A DNA stretch of 51,461 nt from Pseudomonas palmensis (GCF_017848315.1 NZ_JAFKEC010000036.1:1-51461); one strand, 5' to 3'; numbered from the stretch's first letter, positions 39,348 to 47,028 are shown. Program-made: numbers and translations. Notes: a model not told the origin generated them from the letters alone.

Positions 39348-39593
39348 TTAAGCAGCAGATTCAGCGGAAGTTGCAGCAATGGCTGCGAGCTTCGGGAAAA
39401 ACGAGAAGGCCGAGACGCGACCTTCCGTTGCCTTGTGCAGGCTTGCGGCGACGTCTTCGGATGGCTTCCGATGGCCTCCAGCGATCAGCCACAGATAGCC
39501 GACCGAGATTCCCGACTCATCGGCTACACGCTGGCGCTCCATTGCTGATGCACTGGAAAGCCAGGTCTGCATGTCAGGGATGGGGGTTTTCAT
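39348..39593 (-). CDS. Cro-like regulator
   Basis: Encodes 81 residues. The helix-turn-helix (SAMERQRVADESGISVGYLWLIAGGHRKPSEDVAASLHKATEG) is of the YdaS/Cro type. It is the first gene of the minus-strand operon, divergent from the S24 repressor, with operators between them: the classic Cro position. The ATG at 39593 has AAGG 8 nt upstream; a GTG three codons earlier is possible. It would repress its own promoter and favour lytic growth. Confidence 0.75.
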   Translation of the reverse strand: MKTPIPDMQTWLSSASAMERQRVADESGISVGYLWLIAGGHRKPSEDVAASLHKATEGRVSAFSFFPKLAAIAATSAESAA

Positions 39594-39621
39594 CTTCTTC
39601 ACCTTTCCGGGAGATAAACCA

Positions 39622-39650
39622 AATTTATCTCACTGATAATTTTAAGGCAA
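39622..39650 (-). promoter_or_regulatory. PR-like promoter for the cro operon
   Basis: Minus-strand TTGCCT (39650-39645) and TAAATT (39627-39622) are separated by 17 nt. An operator lies inside the spacer and -10, so repressor binding would block it. It reads towards cro, whose ATG is about 30 nt downstream. Confidence 0.6.
39624..39640. promoter_or_regulatory. Repressor operator (OR)
   Basis: TTTATC-TCACT-GATAAT fits the 17-bp dyad TTTATC-N5-GATAAA with one mismatch. It overlaps the PR-like promoter. A further half-site GATAAA lies at 39613-39618, making a larger dyad with the neighbouring TTTATCTC (39611-39631). Confidence 0.65.
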
Positions 39651-39673
39651 GAATTGATTGATCGCGGCGATTA

Positions 39674-39690
39674 TTTATCAGCGAGATAAA
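39674..39690. promoter_or_regulatory. Repressor operator (OR)
   Basis: TTTATC-AGCGA-GATAAA is a perfect copy of the dyad, 19 nt before the repressor start. It probably controls the repressor's own promoter. The same 17-bp form occurs on the other side of the immunity region. Confidence 0.7.
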
Positions 39691-39708
39691 AGCAGGGATC
39701 ATCCGCGC

Positions 39709-40440
39709 ATGGATACGAACACAATTCGCAGAGAAAACCTGCGGGCCCTTGCAGCCCGCTACCCGACCCAGGCTGAATTTGCGGAGGCTTGCGGCACAGC
39801 TCCGTCAGTTATCAGCCTGATCGTCTCCCCAAATCCAAAGCGTAATCTTGGACCGAAGCTCGCCAGGAAGATTGAGGCTGCCGCAGGCCTTCCTCATGGC
39901 TGGCTGGACCAAGCTCACGAACAGACGAAGCGTCTCATTGAGCCGAACGCCTCTATCGAATCGGAAGGTATTGATGAGTGGGCTGACGACACCCCGCTCG
40001 ACGATGACGAAATCGAGCTCCCCTTCCTCAAAGAAGTAGAGCTGTCCGCAGGAGGCGGGAAAACAGTGATCGAGGTGAGCGGCACCAGAAAGCTACGCTT
40101 CGGCAAGTACACCGTGCGCAACATGGGTGTGCAGCCAGACCAGGCAGTTTGCGTGTCGATCTCAGGCAACTCGATGGAGCCAGTTCTACAGAACGGCGGC
40201 ACGGTCGCAGTGGATCGCTCTAAGAACAAAGTGGCGGACGTTGTTGACGGCAAAATGTACGCACTGAACCACGCCGGCCACGTCCGGGTGAAGCAGCTCT
40301 ATCGCACGGCGCGCGGCGGCCTACGCCTGAGAAGCTTTAATCGCGATGAGCACCCCGACGAGGAATACACCGCTGATGAATTGATCGCCGAAGACATCGC
40401 GATCATTGGTCGAGTCTTCTGGGGCGCGTCGTTCTTCTGA
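39709..40440 (+). CDS. Phage repressor, S24 self-cleaving type (CI-like)
   Basis: Encodes 243 residues. Residues 1-65 are a helix-turn-helix DNA-binding domain (TQAEFAEACGTAPSVISLIV). The C-terminal S24 peptidase domain has the cleavage dipeptide A114-G115, the catalytic serine S155 (SGNSMEP) and the lysine K195 (VRVKQLY). RecA-stimulated self-cleavage after DNA damage would therefore induce the phage. The start at 39709 is chosen from the domain border; the longer frame would run into the operators. Matching operators flank it on both sides. Confidence 0.9.
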   Translation: MDTNTIRRENLRALAARYPTQAEFAEACGTAPSVISLIVSPNPKRNLGPKLARKIEAAAGLPHGWLDQAHEQTKRLIEPNASIESEGIDEWADDTPLDDDEIELPFLKEVELSAGGGKTVIEVSGTRKLRFGKYTVRNMGVQPDQAVCVSISGNSMEPVLQNGGTVAVDRSKNKVADVVDGKMYALNHAGHVRVKQLYRTARGGLRLRSFNRDEHPDEEYTADELIAEDIAIIGRVFWGASFF

Positions 40441-40496
40441 TCCTTCCCGGCGATGGCTCGATGTTATGATCGGGATTTATTTAGGAAGGGAAACCT

Positions 40497-40898
40497 ATGC
40501 TCTCTCTACTCCGCCGACTGGCCGTCGTCTCCGCCTTCTGCTTTATGGCAGGCTGCGCATCAGGGCCTACCCCGCAAGATATCGCAAGCGCCGATTACGG
40601 CAGCTCCATTCCCCAGGCCCAGGCCGAAGAGCGGGTCAGGCAGTATTTCAATGGCACCCTTAAAGACCCGATGTCAGCTCAGTACCAGTTTTCACAGGTG
40701 AGCAAAGGCTACATCGTGGGTGGCGCCGTTGAAGGTCGCCCGCTCTATGCCGGGTACATCATCTCGGTGAACGTGAACGCCAAAAACAGCTACGGCGGGT
40801 ACACCGGCAATCAGGCCTACCAGTTCCTTTTTCAGAACGGACTGCTCGTCAAAGGCCTGAAGGTCAACCCCGGCGGCATGAGCATGCCGCTGTTCTAG
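40497..40898 (+). CDS. Small outer-membrane-type lipoprotein (lysogenic gene)
   Basis: Encodes 133 residues. A signal sequence ending in a lipobox FMAGC (about residues 16-20) predicts lipidation, and the mature domain (VRQYFNGTLKDPMSAQYQFSQV, GYIISVNVNAKNSYGGYTGNQAYQFLF) is a small beta-rich unit. It lies directly after the repressor, in the same direction, and before a strong terminator, so it may be transcribed in lysogens. Lipoproteins in this place may block superinfection (Cor-like); this is inference. Confidence 0.7.
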   Translation: MLSLLRRLAVVSAFCFMAGCASGPTPQDIASADYGSSIPQAQAEERVRQYFNGTLKDPMSAQYQFSQVSKGYIVGGAVEGRPLYAGYIISVNVNAKNSYGGYTGNQAYQFLFQNGLLVKGLKVNPGGMSMPLF

Positions 40899-40914
40899 AT
40901 CCACCCGATCAATC

Positions 40915-40940
40915 AAGCCCGCCTCTTGCGGGCTTTTTTT
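40915..40940 (+). terminator. Intrinsic terminator after the lipoprotein gene
   Basis: GCCCGC and GCGGGC pair around CTCTT, extended by AA-TT, with a run of seven T. It closes the lysogenic transcript of repressor and lipoprotein. Confidence 0.85.
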
Positions 40941-40991
40941 CGTCCCGAGAAAAGACCTCAGATAAACGACCGATCATCATCTGGAGATAAA

Positions 40992-41008
40992 TTTATCAAA
41001 TTGATATT
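40992..41008. promoter_or_regulatory. Repressor operator (OL)
   Basis: TTTATC-AAATT-GATATT matches the dyad in ten of twelve specified positions. It ends at the -35 of the PL-like promoter. Further GATAAA half-sites stand at 40961-40966 and 40986-40991. Confidence 0.55.
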
Positions 41009-41035
41009 GACAGCCATTTATCGCGCAGATAAATT
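41007..41035 (+). promoter_or_regulatory. PL-like promoter
   Basis: A perfect TTGACA (41007-41012) and TAAATT (41030-41035) are separated by 17 nt. One operator lies in the spacer and reaches the -10, and another precedes the -35. It reads into the long early leader and the plus-strand operon that ends at the integrase. Confidence 0.8.
41017..41033. promoter_or_regulatory. Repressor operator (OL)
   Basis: TTTATC-GCGCA-GATAAA is a perfect dyad of the same 17-bp form as the OR operator at 39674, with a different spacer. It lies between -35 and -10 of the PL-like promoter. Confidence 0.7.
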
Positions 41036-41472
41036 TACCTCAACGCAGCGACTCACCCGGTCCTGCATAGACCCTCAACCGGGCCGCCGCTCTTTAACAT
41101 CCAGCGCAACAACCAACAGACCGCATTGCCTCTACCGGCGACCGGCGCCAGACAGCCCCGAAAGGCTGCCCACGACAGGGAGAACCCTGTACGGCTGACG
41201 AAGGCGAAATGCCTTAACCGTGTGAATGACCTGGCAAGCAATGCGCCCCGCCTTCCCCGGCGGTAGTAGGGAGGAATCAAGCTGTGCCCACCGGTAACCG
41301 GCGGCGCGGTGAGTGACCAGACAACAGAGTGCGAACTGGGCAAGGCCCAGGTGGTAACCAAGGCGCACATGAGCCAGCGACCGACGCCAGTAGCGGGTCG
41401 CGGCGATACAGAACGATTCACTGAAGCACCTGGGCGACCGGGTGCTTTGGGAATTCACTGGAGGAAATGAAG
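41036..41472 (+). ncRNA. Long structured leader of the PL operon with boxA
   Basis: About 430 nt without a gene lie between the PL-like promoter and the first start codon. They hold a perfect boxA and many short hairpins: CAGCC/GGCTG, ACAGGG-AGAA-CCCTGT at about 41176, AAGGC-GAAAT-GCCTT at 41201-41215 (a five-base-pair stem with GAAAT loop like an N-type boxB), CCGCC/GGCGG and GCACC/GGTGC near the end. This suggests an RNA that modifies polymerase for antitermination, either by an N-like protein or by RNA alone as in phage HK022. No N-like gene is obvious. Confidence 0.55.
41088..41099 (+). promoter_or_regulatory. boxA antitermination element
   Basis: CGCTCTTTAACA matches the strong boxA consensus of ribosomal RNA leaders (TGCTCTTTAACA), differing only in the first base. 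It lies about 50 nt after the predicted PL start site. boxA binds the NusB-NusE pair in antitermination complexes. Confidence 0.75.
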
Positions 41473-41739
41473 ATGCGACCAGTTATGACCATGGCGGCAG
41501 TGCACGATGATCGTGGCCGCCGCACAAGGCTCGAAGACGCGGCCGAAGGCAAGTTCCACGGCTGGGGCGTCGAGCACGAAGAGTTCGAGAACGGCCCAGG
41601 CAACTACAGCGTCGCCATCGTTGAGATGGCAGACGGCACGGTTCAGACGTTGATGCCGTGGGCGATCCGCTTCTTGGATGGCGAAGATGCCAAGCAGCAG
41701 GCGCTGAATGACTTCCTCGCCCGGCCAGCAATTGGCTGA
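41473..41739 (+). CDS. Phage hypothetical protein, first gene of the PL operon
   Basis: Encodes 88 residues. The ATG at 41473 is chosen because GGAGG lies 8 nt upstream; an ATG two codons earlier is too close. The sequence (RRTRLEDAAEGKFHGWGVEHEEFENGPGNYSVAIVEMADGTVQTLMP) looks like a small beta domain. No known family. Being first after the leader it will be expressed early. Confidence 0.6.
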   Translation: MRPVMTMAAVHDDRGRRTRLEDAAEGKFHGWGVEHEEFENGPGNYSVAIVEMADGTVQTLMPWAIRFLDGEDAKQQALNDFLARPAIG

Positions 41740-42091
41740 CTGATTCCCTGACAGCCGGAAAGACGGCCCGATGCCCTGCTCCCCATCGCAGGCTGCATCG
41801 GGGTGTGATCTGAATGCGCAGGTTGATGCGCAGGGAAAGACCCAACGGGCTTTGCACGACTTTCCTTACCCGACTCTCGTGCATCGACGCTCCGTAGGGC
41901 TACTCATCTAACCACCGCCCTTTGATGCGGCAAGCCGGAACGAACGCAGCACCGGCCAGATCACACCCCGATGCATCCCCCATCCCCTTCCCTTCACATA
42001 CGACCGCATTGGCAGGCGCCAGGCCACCTTTCACGGTGGGTTTGGTCACCTTCGCCTGGCTCCTGGCCAATGCGGTCCTGAGGATCACCCA
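41740..42091. other. Gene-free structured region with competing inverted repeats
   Basis: Some 350 nt without a convincing gene. GCATCGGGGTGTGATCTG at 41795-41812 has a perfect 18-bp inverted copy at 41957-41974. The first part of the same arm (41795-41802) can also pair with CCCGATGC at 41767-41774, with an inner CCTGC/GCAGG stem, so two folds exclude each other. A second inverted repeat ACCGCATTGGC / GCCAATGCGGT brackets about 42001-42076. A 62-codon minus-strand frame (41900-42088) exists, but its status is doubtful. Confidence 0.5.
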
Positions 42092-42343
42092 ATGAGCGGA
42101 ATGAACGTTTCCGGCCAGGTCATGGTTCAGGAGCCTTCAGGCAGCGGCTTTTCGGCCCATGTCTACCCGACACTCCTTGATGCGGCCATTCAGTTGCTGC
42201 GCGTGATGATTCGCCGCGCCGCTGACGATCAGCAGGCCATGGCCCAAATCGAAAGTGCTGTAGCTGAGCTGATCAGCGAGGAGCGACATGATTTGGACAT
42301 GGAAATTGCAACCGAGCGCCGGCGCCGTGGAGAAGAGCCATGA
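42092..42343 (+). CDS. Phage hypothetical protein
   Basis: Encodes 83 residues with two helices (TLLDAAIQLLRVMIRRAADDQQAMAQIESAVAELISEE) and a very charged end. GAGGA lies 8 nt before the ATG. The stop overlaps the next start as ATGA. Unrecognised. Confidence 0.55.
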   Translation: MSGMNVSGQVMVQEPSGSGFSAHVYPTLLDAAIQLLRVMIRRAADDQQAMAQIESAVAELISEERHDLDMEIATERRRRGEEP

Positions 42344-42561
42344 GCGGCTGGATCAAGTGCAGCGACAGACTGCCTCAACTGCCCAAGGGTGGCGGCAAGG
42401 CCTGGGTTATCGCCTACACACCAGCACGAAAAGCACAGAGCGCCTTCAACGGCGCCCGCTTCCTCTACTGGAACGGCATTGACTGGCGCTACGGGGATGG
42501 CTCGCGCTTCGAGCACCGCGTGACGCACTGGCAGCCACACCTCACCCCACCCACCGAGTAA
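42340..42561 (+). CDS. DUF551-type phage protein
   Basis: Encodes 73 residues. WIKCSDRLPQLPKGGGKAWVIAYTP and VTHWQPHLTPP are the start and end signatures of the small DUF551 family, common in phage early operons; its role is unknown. It is coupled to the upstream gene by ATGA. Confidence 0.75.
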   Translation: MSGWIKCSDRLPQLPKGGGKAWVIAYTPARKAQSAFNGARFLYWNGIDWRYGDGSRFEHRVTHWQPHLTPPTE

Positions 42562-42584
42562 CCCACCACCACCTGGAGGCCGTC

Positions 42585-42836
42585 ATGGCTGCCACAGCAG
42601 AGTTTGCTTGCCAGTGGTGCAAGCAGCCATTCATTGCGCGGCTAGCCGACCGCAAGCGCGGCTGGGCTCGCTACTGCTCAAAGTCCTGCAAGGCAAGCAG
42701 GCAAGAGCGCCGTACAGGACAGCATACCGCCTATCAGGATCGCCGTGAACGCAGCGGAAACCCATACGAAGGCGGCGAGTTTGCAGATGCTCACCTATTC
42801 AGCAACGAAGATCACGACTGCAACAAGCCCCTTTAA
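42585..42836 (+). CDS. Small zinc-ribbon phage protein
   Basis: Encodes 83 residues. CQWCKQPFIARLADRKRGWARYCSKSCKASRQE has a CxxC...CxxxC zinc finger of the type seen in small phage DNA- or RNA-binding proteins. The rest is charged. Its partners are unknown. Confidence 0.65.
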   Translation: MAATAEFACQWCKQPFIARLADRKRGWARYCSKSCKASRQERRTGQHTAYQDRRERSGNPYEGGEFADAHLFSNEDHDCNKPL

Positions 42837-42856
42837 ACCGACATCTGGAGGCGACC

Positions 42857-43111
42857 ATGCACCCAAGCATTCAAACCCGGCGCGACATTCTCTCCGTGCT
42901 CAAGGAGCGCTCTGTGATTGCCACTGCCGAGTTCTACGAGAAGGTTGGCCGGGTGATGCCGGTGATCCTGTTCCGGCTCCAGGTAAAGCCTGCGGGCCGG
43001 GACTTCTTCCACGTAGTGGACAGTTCCAGCGGCAGGGTCGTTGGATTCCGCCGTGATCACAACGAGGCCTGTGCATTGGCGCGCCGGCTGGAGACGGAGA
43101 CAAGGTCATGA
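42857..43111 (+). CDS. Phage hypothetical protein
   Basis: Encodes 84 residues in a beta-alpha pattern (VMPVILFRLQVKPAGRDFFHVVDSSSGRVVGFRRDHNEACALARRLE). GGAGG lies 7 nt before the ATG. It overlaps the next gene by 4 nt. The function is unknown. Confidence 0.55.
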   Translation: MHPSIQTRRDILSVLKERSVIATAEFYEKVGRVMPVILFRLQVKPAGRDFFHVVDSSSGRVVGFRRDHNEACALARRLETETRS

Positions 43112-43554
43112 GCAACTTCCTCGAAACGCCGGAAGGCCCGAACTGGCTGCACGACTCTATCAACAAGCTGATCTGCGGCGAGAACGTCACGGCGCCGCGC
43201 CCATTTGGCAAAGAGGTCTCGCTGGTAACCCCCCAGTCGCTGTACGAGGCCCTCGCGGAGCACTTGGGCGCACAGGAGCACATCGCGCCGCTGCTGACCG
43301 ACAACCGTGAGTACCCGATTGAGCGGATGATCTGCGAGGTCATCGCCGACGGTCGCGGTATTCACCGCAAGGCGCACGATCTTGCCTGCGAGGCGGTAGG
43401 CCCATCCAAGGCGGGCCACCCTACTGCTCTGCATGACGTGGCCGAGGCCCTGATTCGGCCGTGGGCCAATGAGTATGGCCGGGCCCTAGCCGAAGAGGTC
43501 GCTGCTGACCGGGCTATCGATCGGTACGAGCAGGCCAAGGCTGACGCAGCATGA
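43108..43554 (+). CDS. Phage hypothetical protein
   Basis: Encodes 148 helical, acidic residues (SLYEALAEHLGAQEHIAPLL, LHDVAEALIRPWANEYGRALAEEVAADRAIDRYEQ). No motif is recognised. It overlaps both neighbours by ATGA in the early operon. Confidence 0.55.
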   Translation: MSNFLETPEGPNWLHDSINKLICGENVTAPRPFGKEVSLVTPQSLYEALAEHLGAQEHIAPLLTDNREYPIERMICEVIADGRGIHRKAHDLACEAVGPSKAGHPTALHDVAEALIRPWANEYGRALAEEVAADRAIDRYEQAKADAA

Positions 43555-43667
43555 CAAGACTGCAGCGCGCACGCCGCTTCGCCTTCTGGCGAGGCAGCTT
43601 CACCACCCTCTTCATCTGCACTGCCTGGATGCTCGTAAGCGCCCTGGCCAGCGCCATCACTTCCTGA
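43551..43667 (+). CDS. 38-residue membrane protein
   Basis: A short gene starting in the stop of the previous one (ATGA). It has a basic N-terminus (MTRLQRARRFAFWR) and one membrane helix (FTTLFICTAWMLVSALASAI). The tight coupling supports it. No function is known. The next 182 nt (43668-43849) hold no gene, only GC-rich hairpins such as two copies of CCCCATCGGG. Confidence 0.5.
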   Translation: MTRLQRARRFAFWRGSFTTLFICTAWMLVSALASAITS

Positions 43668-43849
43668 ATTCACACCCGGCGCACGGCGGGCCCCATCGGG
43701 GATAACCGTACCCCATCGGGAGCGTAAGCGGCGAGAGCGCGCAACCATCCACCGCAGCCAGGGCGCGGAGCAACCCTCCGTAACCGCGTGACCTGGCATT
43801 CCCCCTATTCCAACTGACGGCGCTCGCATGGAGCGCGAGGTGTGTCCCA

Positions 43850-44974
43850 ATGTCCGCACAACAGCAGCTGATCACCGTCGACGACATCAGCGAAGAGAAT
43901 GCCCCGGCCATCTACGTGCTGGGTGGACTGAAACCTTTCCTTGAGCACACCAGGTCGCAGGTATGCGGCGAAGTGCCAGATCTGACCACCCGTAAAGGGC
44001 GAGAACGCATCGCCAGCCTGGCAGCTGAAGTGAGCCGGTCCAAGAAAGCAGTGGAGAATCCTGGTCGAGATTACTTGCGCCGCCTCAAGGAGATGCCGAA
44101 GGTCGTCGAGACCGAGCTTCGCGAGTTCGTCACTGAAATGGACAAGCTTCGCGACGAAGTGCGCAAGCCGCTGAACGACTGGCAGGCCGCTGAGGATGCC
44201 CGGGTAGACCGACACAACAGCGCCATTGCCCACCTGAAGCTCAACGCCCAGGACCTGGACGGCATCACCGCCGAGGACTTGGCCGACCGAATCGCAAAGG
44301 TTGAAGCGGCCCCCCTGGGCCAGCAGTGGGAAGAGTTCGAAGCCGAAGCCGCCCGGGCCAAGGACGATTCGCTGAAGGTGCTGCGCACTGCATTGGCTGC
44401 CCGCCAGCAGTACGAAGCCGAGCAAGCTGAGCTGGCTCGCCTGCGCCGCGAGGCAGAAGAGCGCGCCGAACAAGACCGCATCCGGGTGGCACAGGAAGCC
44501 GCTGTCGAGCTGGAACGCCAGCGCGTGGCTCAGGAACAGCAGGCGGCGCGAGAAGCCGCCGCCCGCCGCGAGCAGGAGCTGATTGACCAAGCTGCTGCGC
44601 AGGAGCGCGAAGCTGAGAATCAACGGCTGCAGCTCAAGTTGCAGGCCGAGCAAGCCGAGCGCGCCCGGATTCAGGCCGAGGCCGACCGCGTTGCTACCGA
44701 GCAGCGGATGGAACAGGAGCGGCAGGTCGCCGCCCGCCGACAAGAGGAAGCGGCCGAGCAGGCGCGCCAGGATGAACGCCGCCGTGCTGATGCCGCTGCC
44801 GCCGAGATCCTTCACCAGCAAGAAGCCCGCGAGCGAGACGAAGCCCATCGCCGCAGCATCAACCGTTCAGCGCTGGAAGCTTTCATCGCTGGCGGCATGC
44901 CAGAAGCCTGCGCCAAGCAAGCGGTCACCCTGATCGCGCAGCGCAAGATCCCGAACATCACCATCGCATACTGA
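43850..44974 (+). CDS. Coiled-coil phage protein beside the recombinase
   Basis: Encodes 374 residues. The first ~110 resemble a small helical domain (TTRKGRERIASLAAEVSRSKKAVENPGRDY). From about 180 to 330 it is one long Glu/Arg/Ala coiled coil, and the C-terminus is compact (ALEAFIAGGMPEACAKQAVTLIAQRKIPNITIAY). Proteins of this kind stand directly before ERF genes in many pseudomonad phages, so a helper role in recombination is likely but not shown. Confidence 0.65.
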   Translation: MSAQQQLITVDDISEENAPAIYVLGGLKPFLEHTRSQVCGEVPDLTTRKGRERIASLAAEVSRSKKAVENPGRDYLRRLKEMPKVVETELREFVTEMDKLRDEVRKPLNDWQAAEDARVDRHNSAIAHLKLNAQDLDGITAEDLADRIAKVEAAPLGQQWEEFEAEAARAKDDSLKVLRTALAARQQYEAEQAELARLRREAEERAEQDRIRVAQEAAVELERQRVAQEQQAAREAAARREQELIDQAAAQEREAENQRLQLKLQAEQAERARIQAEADRVATEQRMEQERQVAARRQEEAAEQARQDERRRADAAAAEILHQQEARERDEAHRRSINRSALEAFIAGGMPEACAKQAVTLIAQRKIPNITIAY

Positions 44975-44981
44975 GGTCACC

Positions 44982-45758
44982 ATGAGCCAAGTAGCCAGGG
45001 TTGAAACCCAATCCCAGTCGCCGGTCGTTGCCGCCGAGTCGGTCACCGTTCTGCAGATCATCCAGCAGGTCGCCATGACCCCGAACGCTGACATCGACAA
45101 GATGGAGCGCTTGATGGCAATGCACCGGAACATCCAGGCCCTGCAGGCTAAGCAGCAGTTCGACGAGGCCATGGCCGCCATGCAGGAAGAGCTCCCCGTC
45201 ATCGGCGAGCGCGGTGGCATCAAGGACAAGAGTGGCCGAATCCAGAGCACCTATGCGCTCTGGGAGGACATCAACGAGATGATCAAACCCGTTCTGGCCC
45301 GCCACGGCTTTGCTCTCTCCTTCCGCACACCACGCAACGAACGCGGCATCGAGGTGGAAGGAGTTCTGAGCCACCGTGCCGGCCACCGCGAGACAACCTC
45401 TCTCGTCCTACCGGCGGACACCACCGGCAGCAAGAATGGCGTCCAGGCCGTGGCCTCCAGCGTGAGCTACGGCAAGCGGTACACCGCCGGCGCGCTGCTC
45501 AACTTCACCACCACCGGCGAGGACGACGACGGCAACGGTGCAGTCGTGACGCCGCGGGTAACGTCGGTGCAGGCCAGTCAGCTGGCCATGCTGCTGGAGC
45601 GCTGCAGCGACAAAGCCAAGGCCGCATTCGCCAGCATCCATGGCACCCCATCTGCGGTTGAGAAAGCCGCGTTCGACCAGGTGCTGGGCATGCTCACCAA
45701 GTCAGCCAACCAGAACGCAGCCGCAGACCAGGAGACCTCCAATGCAGATCATCACTGA
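44982..45758 (+). CDS. erf: ERF-family single-strand annealing protein
   Basis: Encodes 258 residues. QQFDEAMAAMQEELPVIGERGGIKDKSGRIQSTYALWEDINEMIKPVLARHGFALSFRT, followed by AVASSVSYGKRYTAGALLNFTTTGEDDDGN, is the ERF core, which anneals complementary single strands during phage recombination and genome circularisation. The exonuclease and SSB genes follow at once. The last 17 nt overlap the exonuclease gene. Confidence 0.9.
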   Translation: MSQVARVETQSQSPVVAAESVTVLQIIQQVAMTPNADIDKMERLMAMHRNIQALQAKQQFDEAMAAMQEELPVIGERGGIKDKSGRIQSTYALWEDINEMIKPVLARHGFALSFRTPRNERGIEVEGVLSHRAGHRETTSLVLPADTTGSKNGVQAVASSVSYGKRYTAGALLNFTTTGEDDDGNGAVVTPRVTSVQASQLAMLLERCSDKAKAAFASIHGTPSAVEKAAFDQVLGMLTKSANQNAAADQETSNADHH

Positions 45759-46359
45759 CATCGAACAAGGCACGCCGGAGTGGCTGGCCCTGCGCCTGGG
45801 TATCATCACCTGCTCGGAGCTGGACTGCCTTCTGGTCAGCGGCAAAGGGGAGGCAGGATTCGGCGTGGCCGCCTTCACCTACATGGACCAGTTGATCGGC
45901 GAGCGCATCACTGAAGAGGCCGCCGAGATTCCATTCCAGACCAAGGCAACCATCCGTGGTCATGAGCTTGAGGGTGTCGCGCGCGGGCTCTACGAGGATC
46001 GCGAAAGCCTCAAGACTCGTTCAGTCGGGATCATTCTGAACCACGGCATCGGCTACTCGCCTGACGCCTTGGTCGGCGACGACGGCCTCACCGAGATCAA
46101 GACCAAGCTTCCCAAGTTCCAGATCAGCGTCATTCTCAACGGCGAAGTGCCAAAGGAGCACATCGCGCAGTGCCAGGGTGGCCTGTGGGTATCCGAGCGC
46201 GAGTGGCTGGACTTCATCAGCTACTGGCCGGGCATGCCGCTCTTCGTCAAGCGCGTGTACCGCGACGAAGCCATGATCCGCAAGCTCACCGAACGGGTGA
46301 AGACCTTCTACGAAATCCTCGACGAACGCATGAACAAGGTGCTCGGCCTGGCCGCATAA
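45742..46359 (+). CDS. YqaJ-type viral recombination exonuclease
   Basis: Encodes 205 residues. TDIEQGTPEWLALRLGIITCSE, the active-site region (SPDALVGDDGLTEIKTKLP with D and ExK) and AQCQGGLWVSEREWLDFISYWP are the YqaJ / lambda Exo-like signature. The enzyme would chew one strand so that ERF can anneal the other. AGGAG lies before the ATG at 45742. Confidence 0.9.
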   Translation: MQIITDIEQGTPEWLALRLGIITCSELDCLLVSGKGEAGFGVAAFTYMDQLIGERITEEAAEIPFQTKATIRGHELEGVARGLYEDRESLKTRSVGIILNHGIGYSPDALVGDDGLTEIKTKLPKFQISVILNGEVPKEHIAQCQGGLWVSEREWLDFISYWPGMPLFVKRVYRDEAMIRKLTERVKTFYEILDERMNKVLGLAA

Positions 46360-46372
46360 CCAAGGAATCACG

Positions 46373-46861
46373 ATGCCTACTCTTACCGATATCGGCCGCC
46401 TGGGCCGCGACGCTGAACTGCGCTACACGCCTGACGGGAATGCCGTCTGCAACCTGGCCTTGGCCTGCGAGTACGGACGCAAAGGCCAAGACGGAAAGCG
46501 CCCCACCCAATGGGTCGATGCAACGCTCTGGGGCAAGCAGGCCGAGGCCATGGCCCAGTACCTGGTCAAAGGTCAGCAGGTGTACTTCACCATCGACGAC
46601 GCCCACGTCGAGACCTACACCAAGTCCGATCATTCGCAGGGCGTGAAGCTCACCGGACGGGTGATCATCATCAAGTTCGCGGGCAACCCGCCACAGCAGG
46701 CGCAGGGTAACCAGTCTGCGCAACAGCCACGGCAACAGCAGCGCACCCACCAACAACGGCCGGCGCCGCAGCAGAGCCAGCAAGGAACGAACGGTCCCGA
46801 CTACGAAAGCTTCGACGACGACATCCCGTTCGCCCCGCTGCACCACCTGACCGGGGCGTAG
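46373..46861 (+). CDS. ssb: Single-stranded DNA-binding protein
   Basis: Encodes 162 residues. An OB-fold (DIGRLGRDAELRYTPDGNAVCNLALACEYG, VYFTIDDAHVETYTKSD) is followed by a Gln-rich linker and an acidic end DDDIPFAP, here not quite terminal, used by SSB to contact partners. It completes the ERF-exonuclease-SSB recombination set. Confidence 0.95.
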   Translation: MPTLTDIGRLGRDAELRYTPDGNAVCNLALACEYGRKGQDGKRPTQWVDATLWGKQAEAMAQYLVKGQQVYFTIDDAHVETYTKSDHSQGVKLTGRVIIIKFAGNPPQQAQGNQSAQQPRQQQRTHQQRPAPQQSQQGTNGPDYESFDDDIPFAPLHHLTGA

Positions 46862-46863
46862 CC

Positions 46864-47028
46864 ATGATCGCCACAATCGGCCAGGCCATCCCTGCCGTGA
46901 AGTACGCGGCGGCCATGGCAATTTCAACGGGCAAGCCATGGGGCGTATACCGAGGCAACAAGAGCCTGCTGGTCGTCATGCCCACCGAAGGCTCCAAGCG
47001 CCAACCTATCGAGGTGTGCCACCCATGA
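46864..47028 (+). CDS. 54-residue phage protein
   Basis: A short gene two bases after ssb (MIATIGQAIPAVKYAAAMAISTGKPWGVYRGNKSLLVVMP...). It looks like a small alpha-beta unit. The stop overlaps the next ATG. Not recognised. Confidence 0.5.
   Translation: MIATIGQAIPAVKYAAAMAISTGKPWGVYRGNKSLLVVMPTEGSKRQPIEVCHP

Noticed and set aside
41900..42088. A 62-codon minus-strand frame in the gene-free structured region
   Set aside because: It lies across the inverted repeats, lies opposite the PL operon, and lacks a clear ribosome site. I kept the region as structured non-coding DNA; the frame could be revived by conservation.
43805..44848. A 347-codon minus-strand frame
   Set aside because: It is the complement of the Glu/Arg/Ala coiled-coil gene; low-complexity antisense frames arise there by composition.
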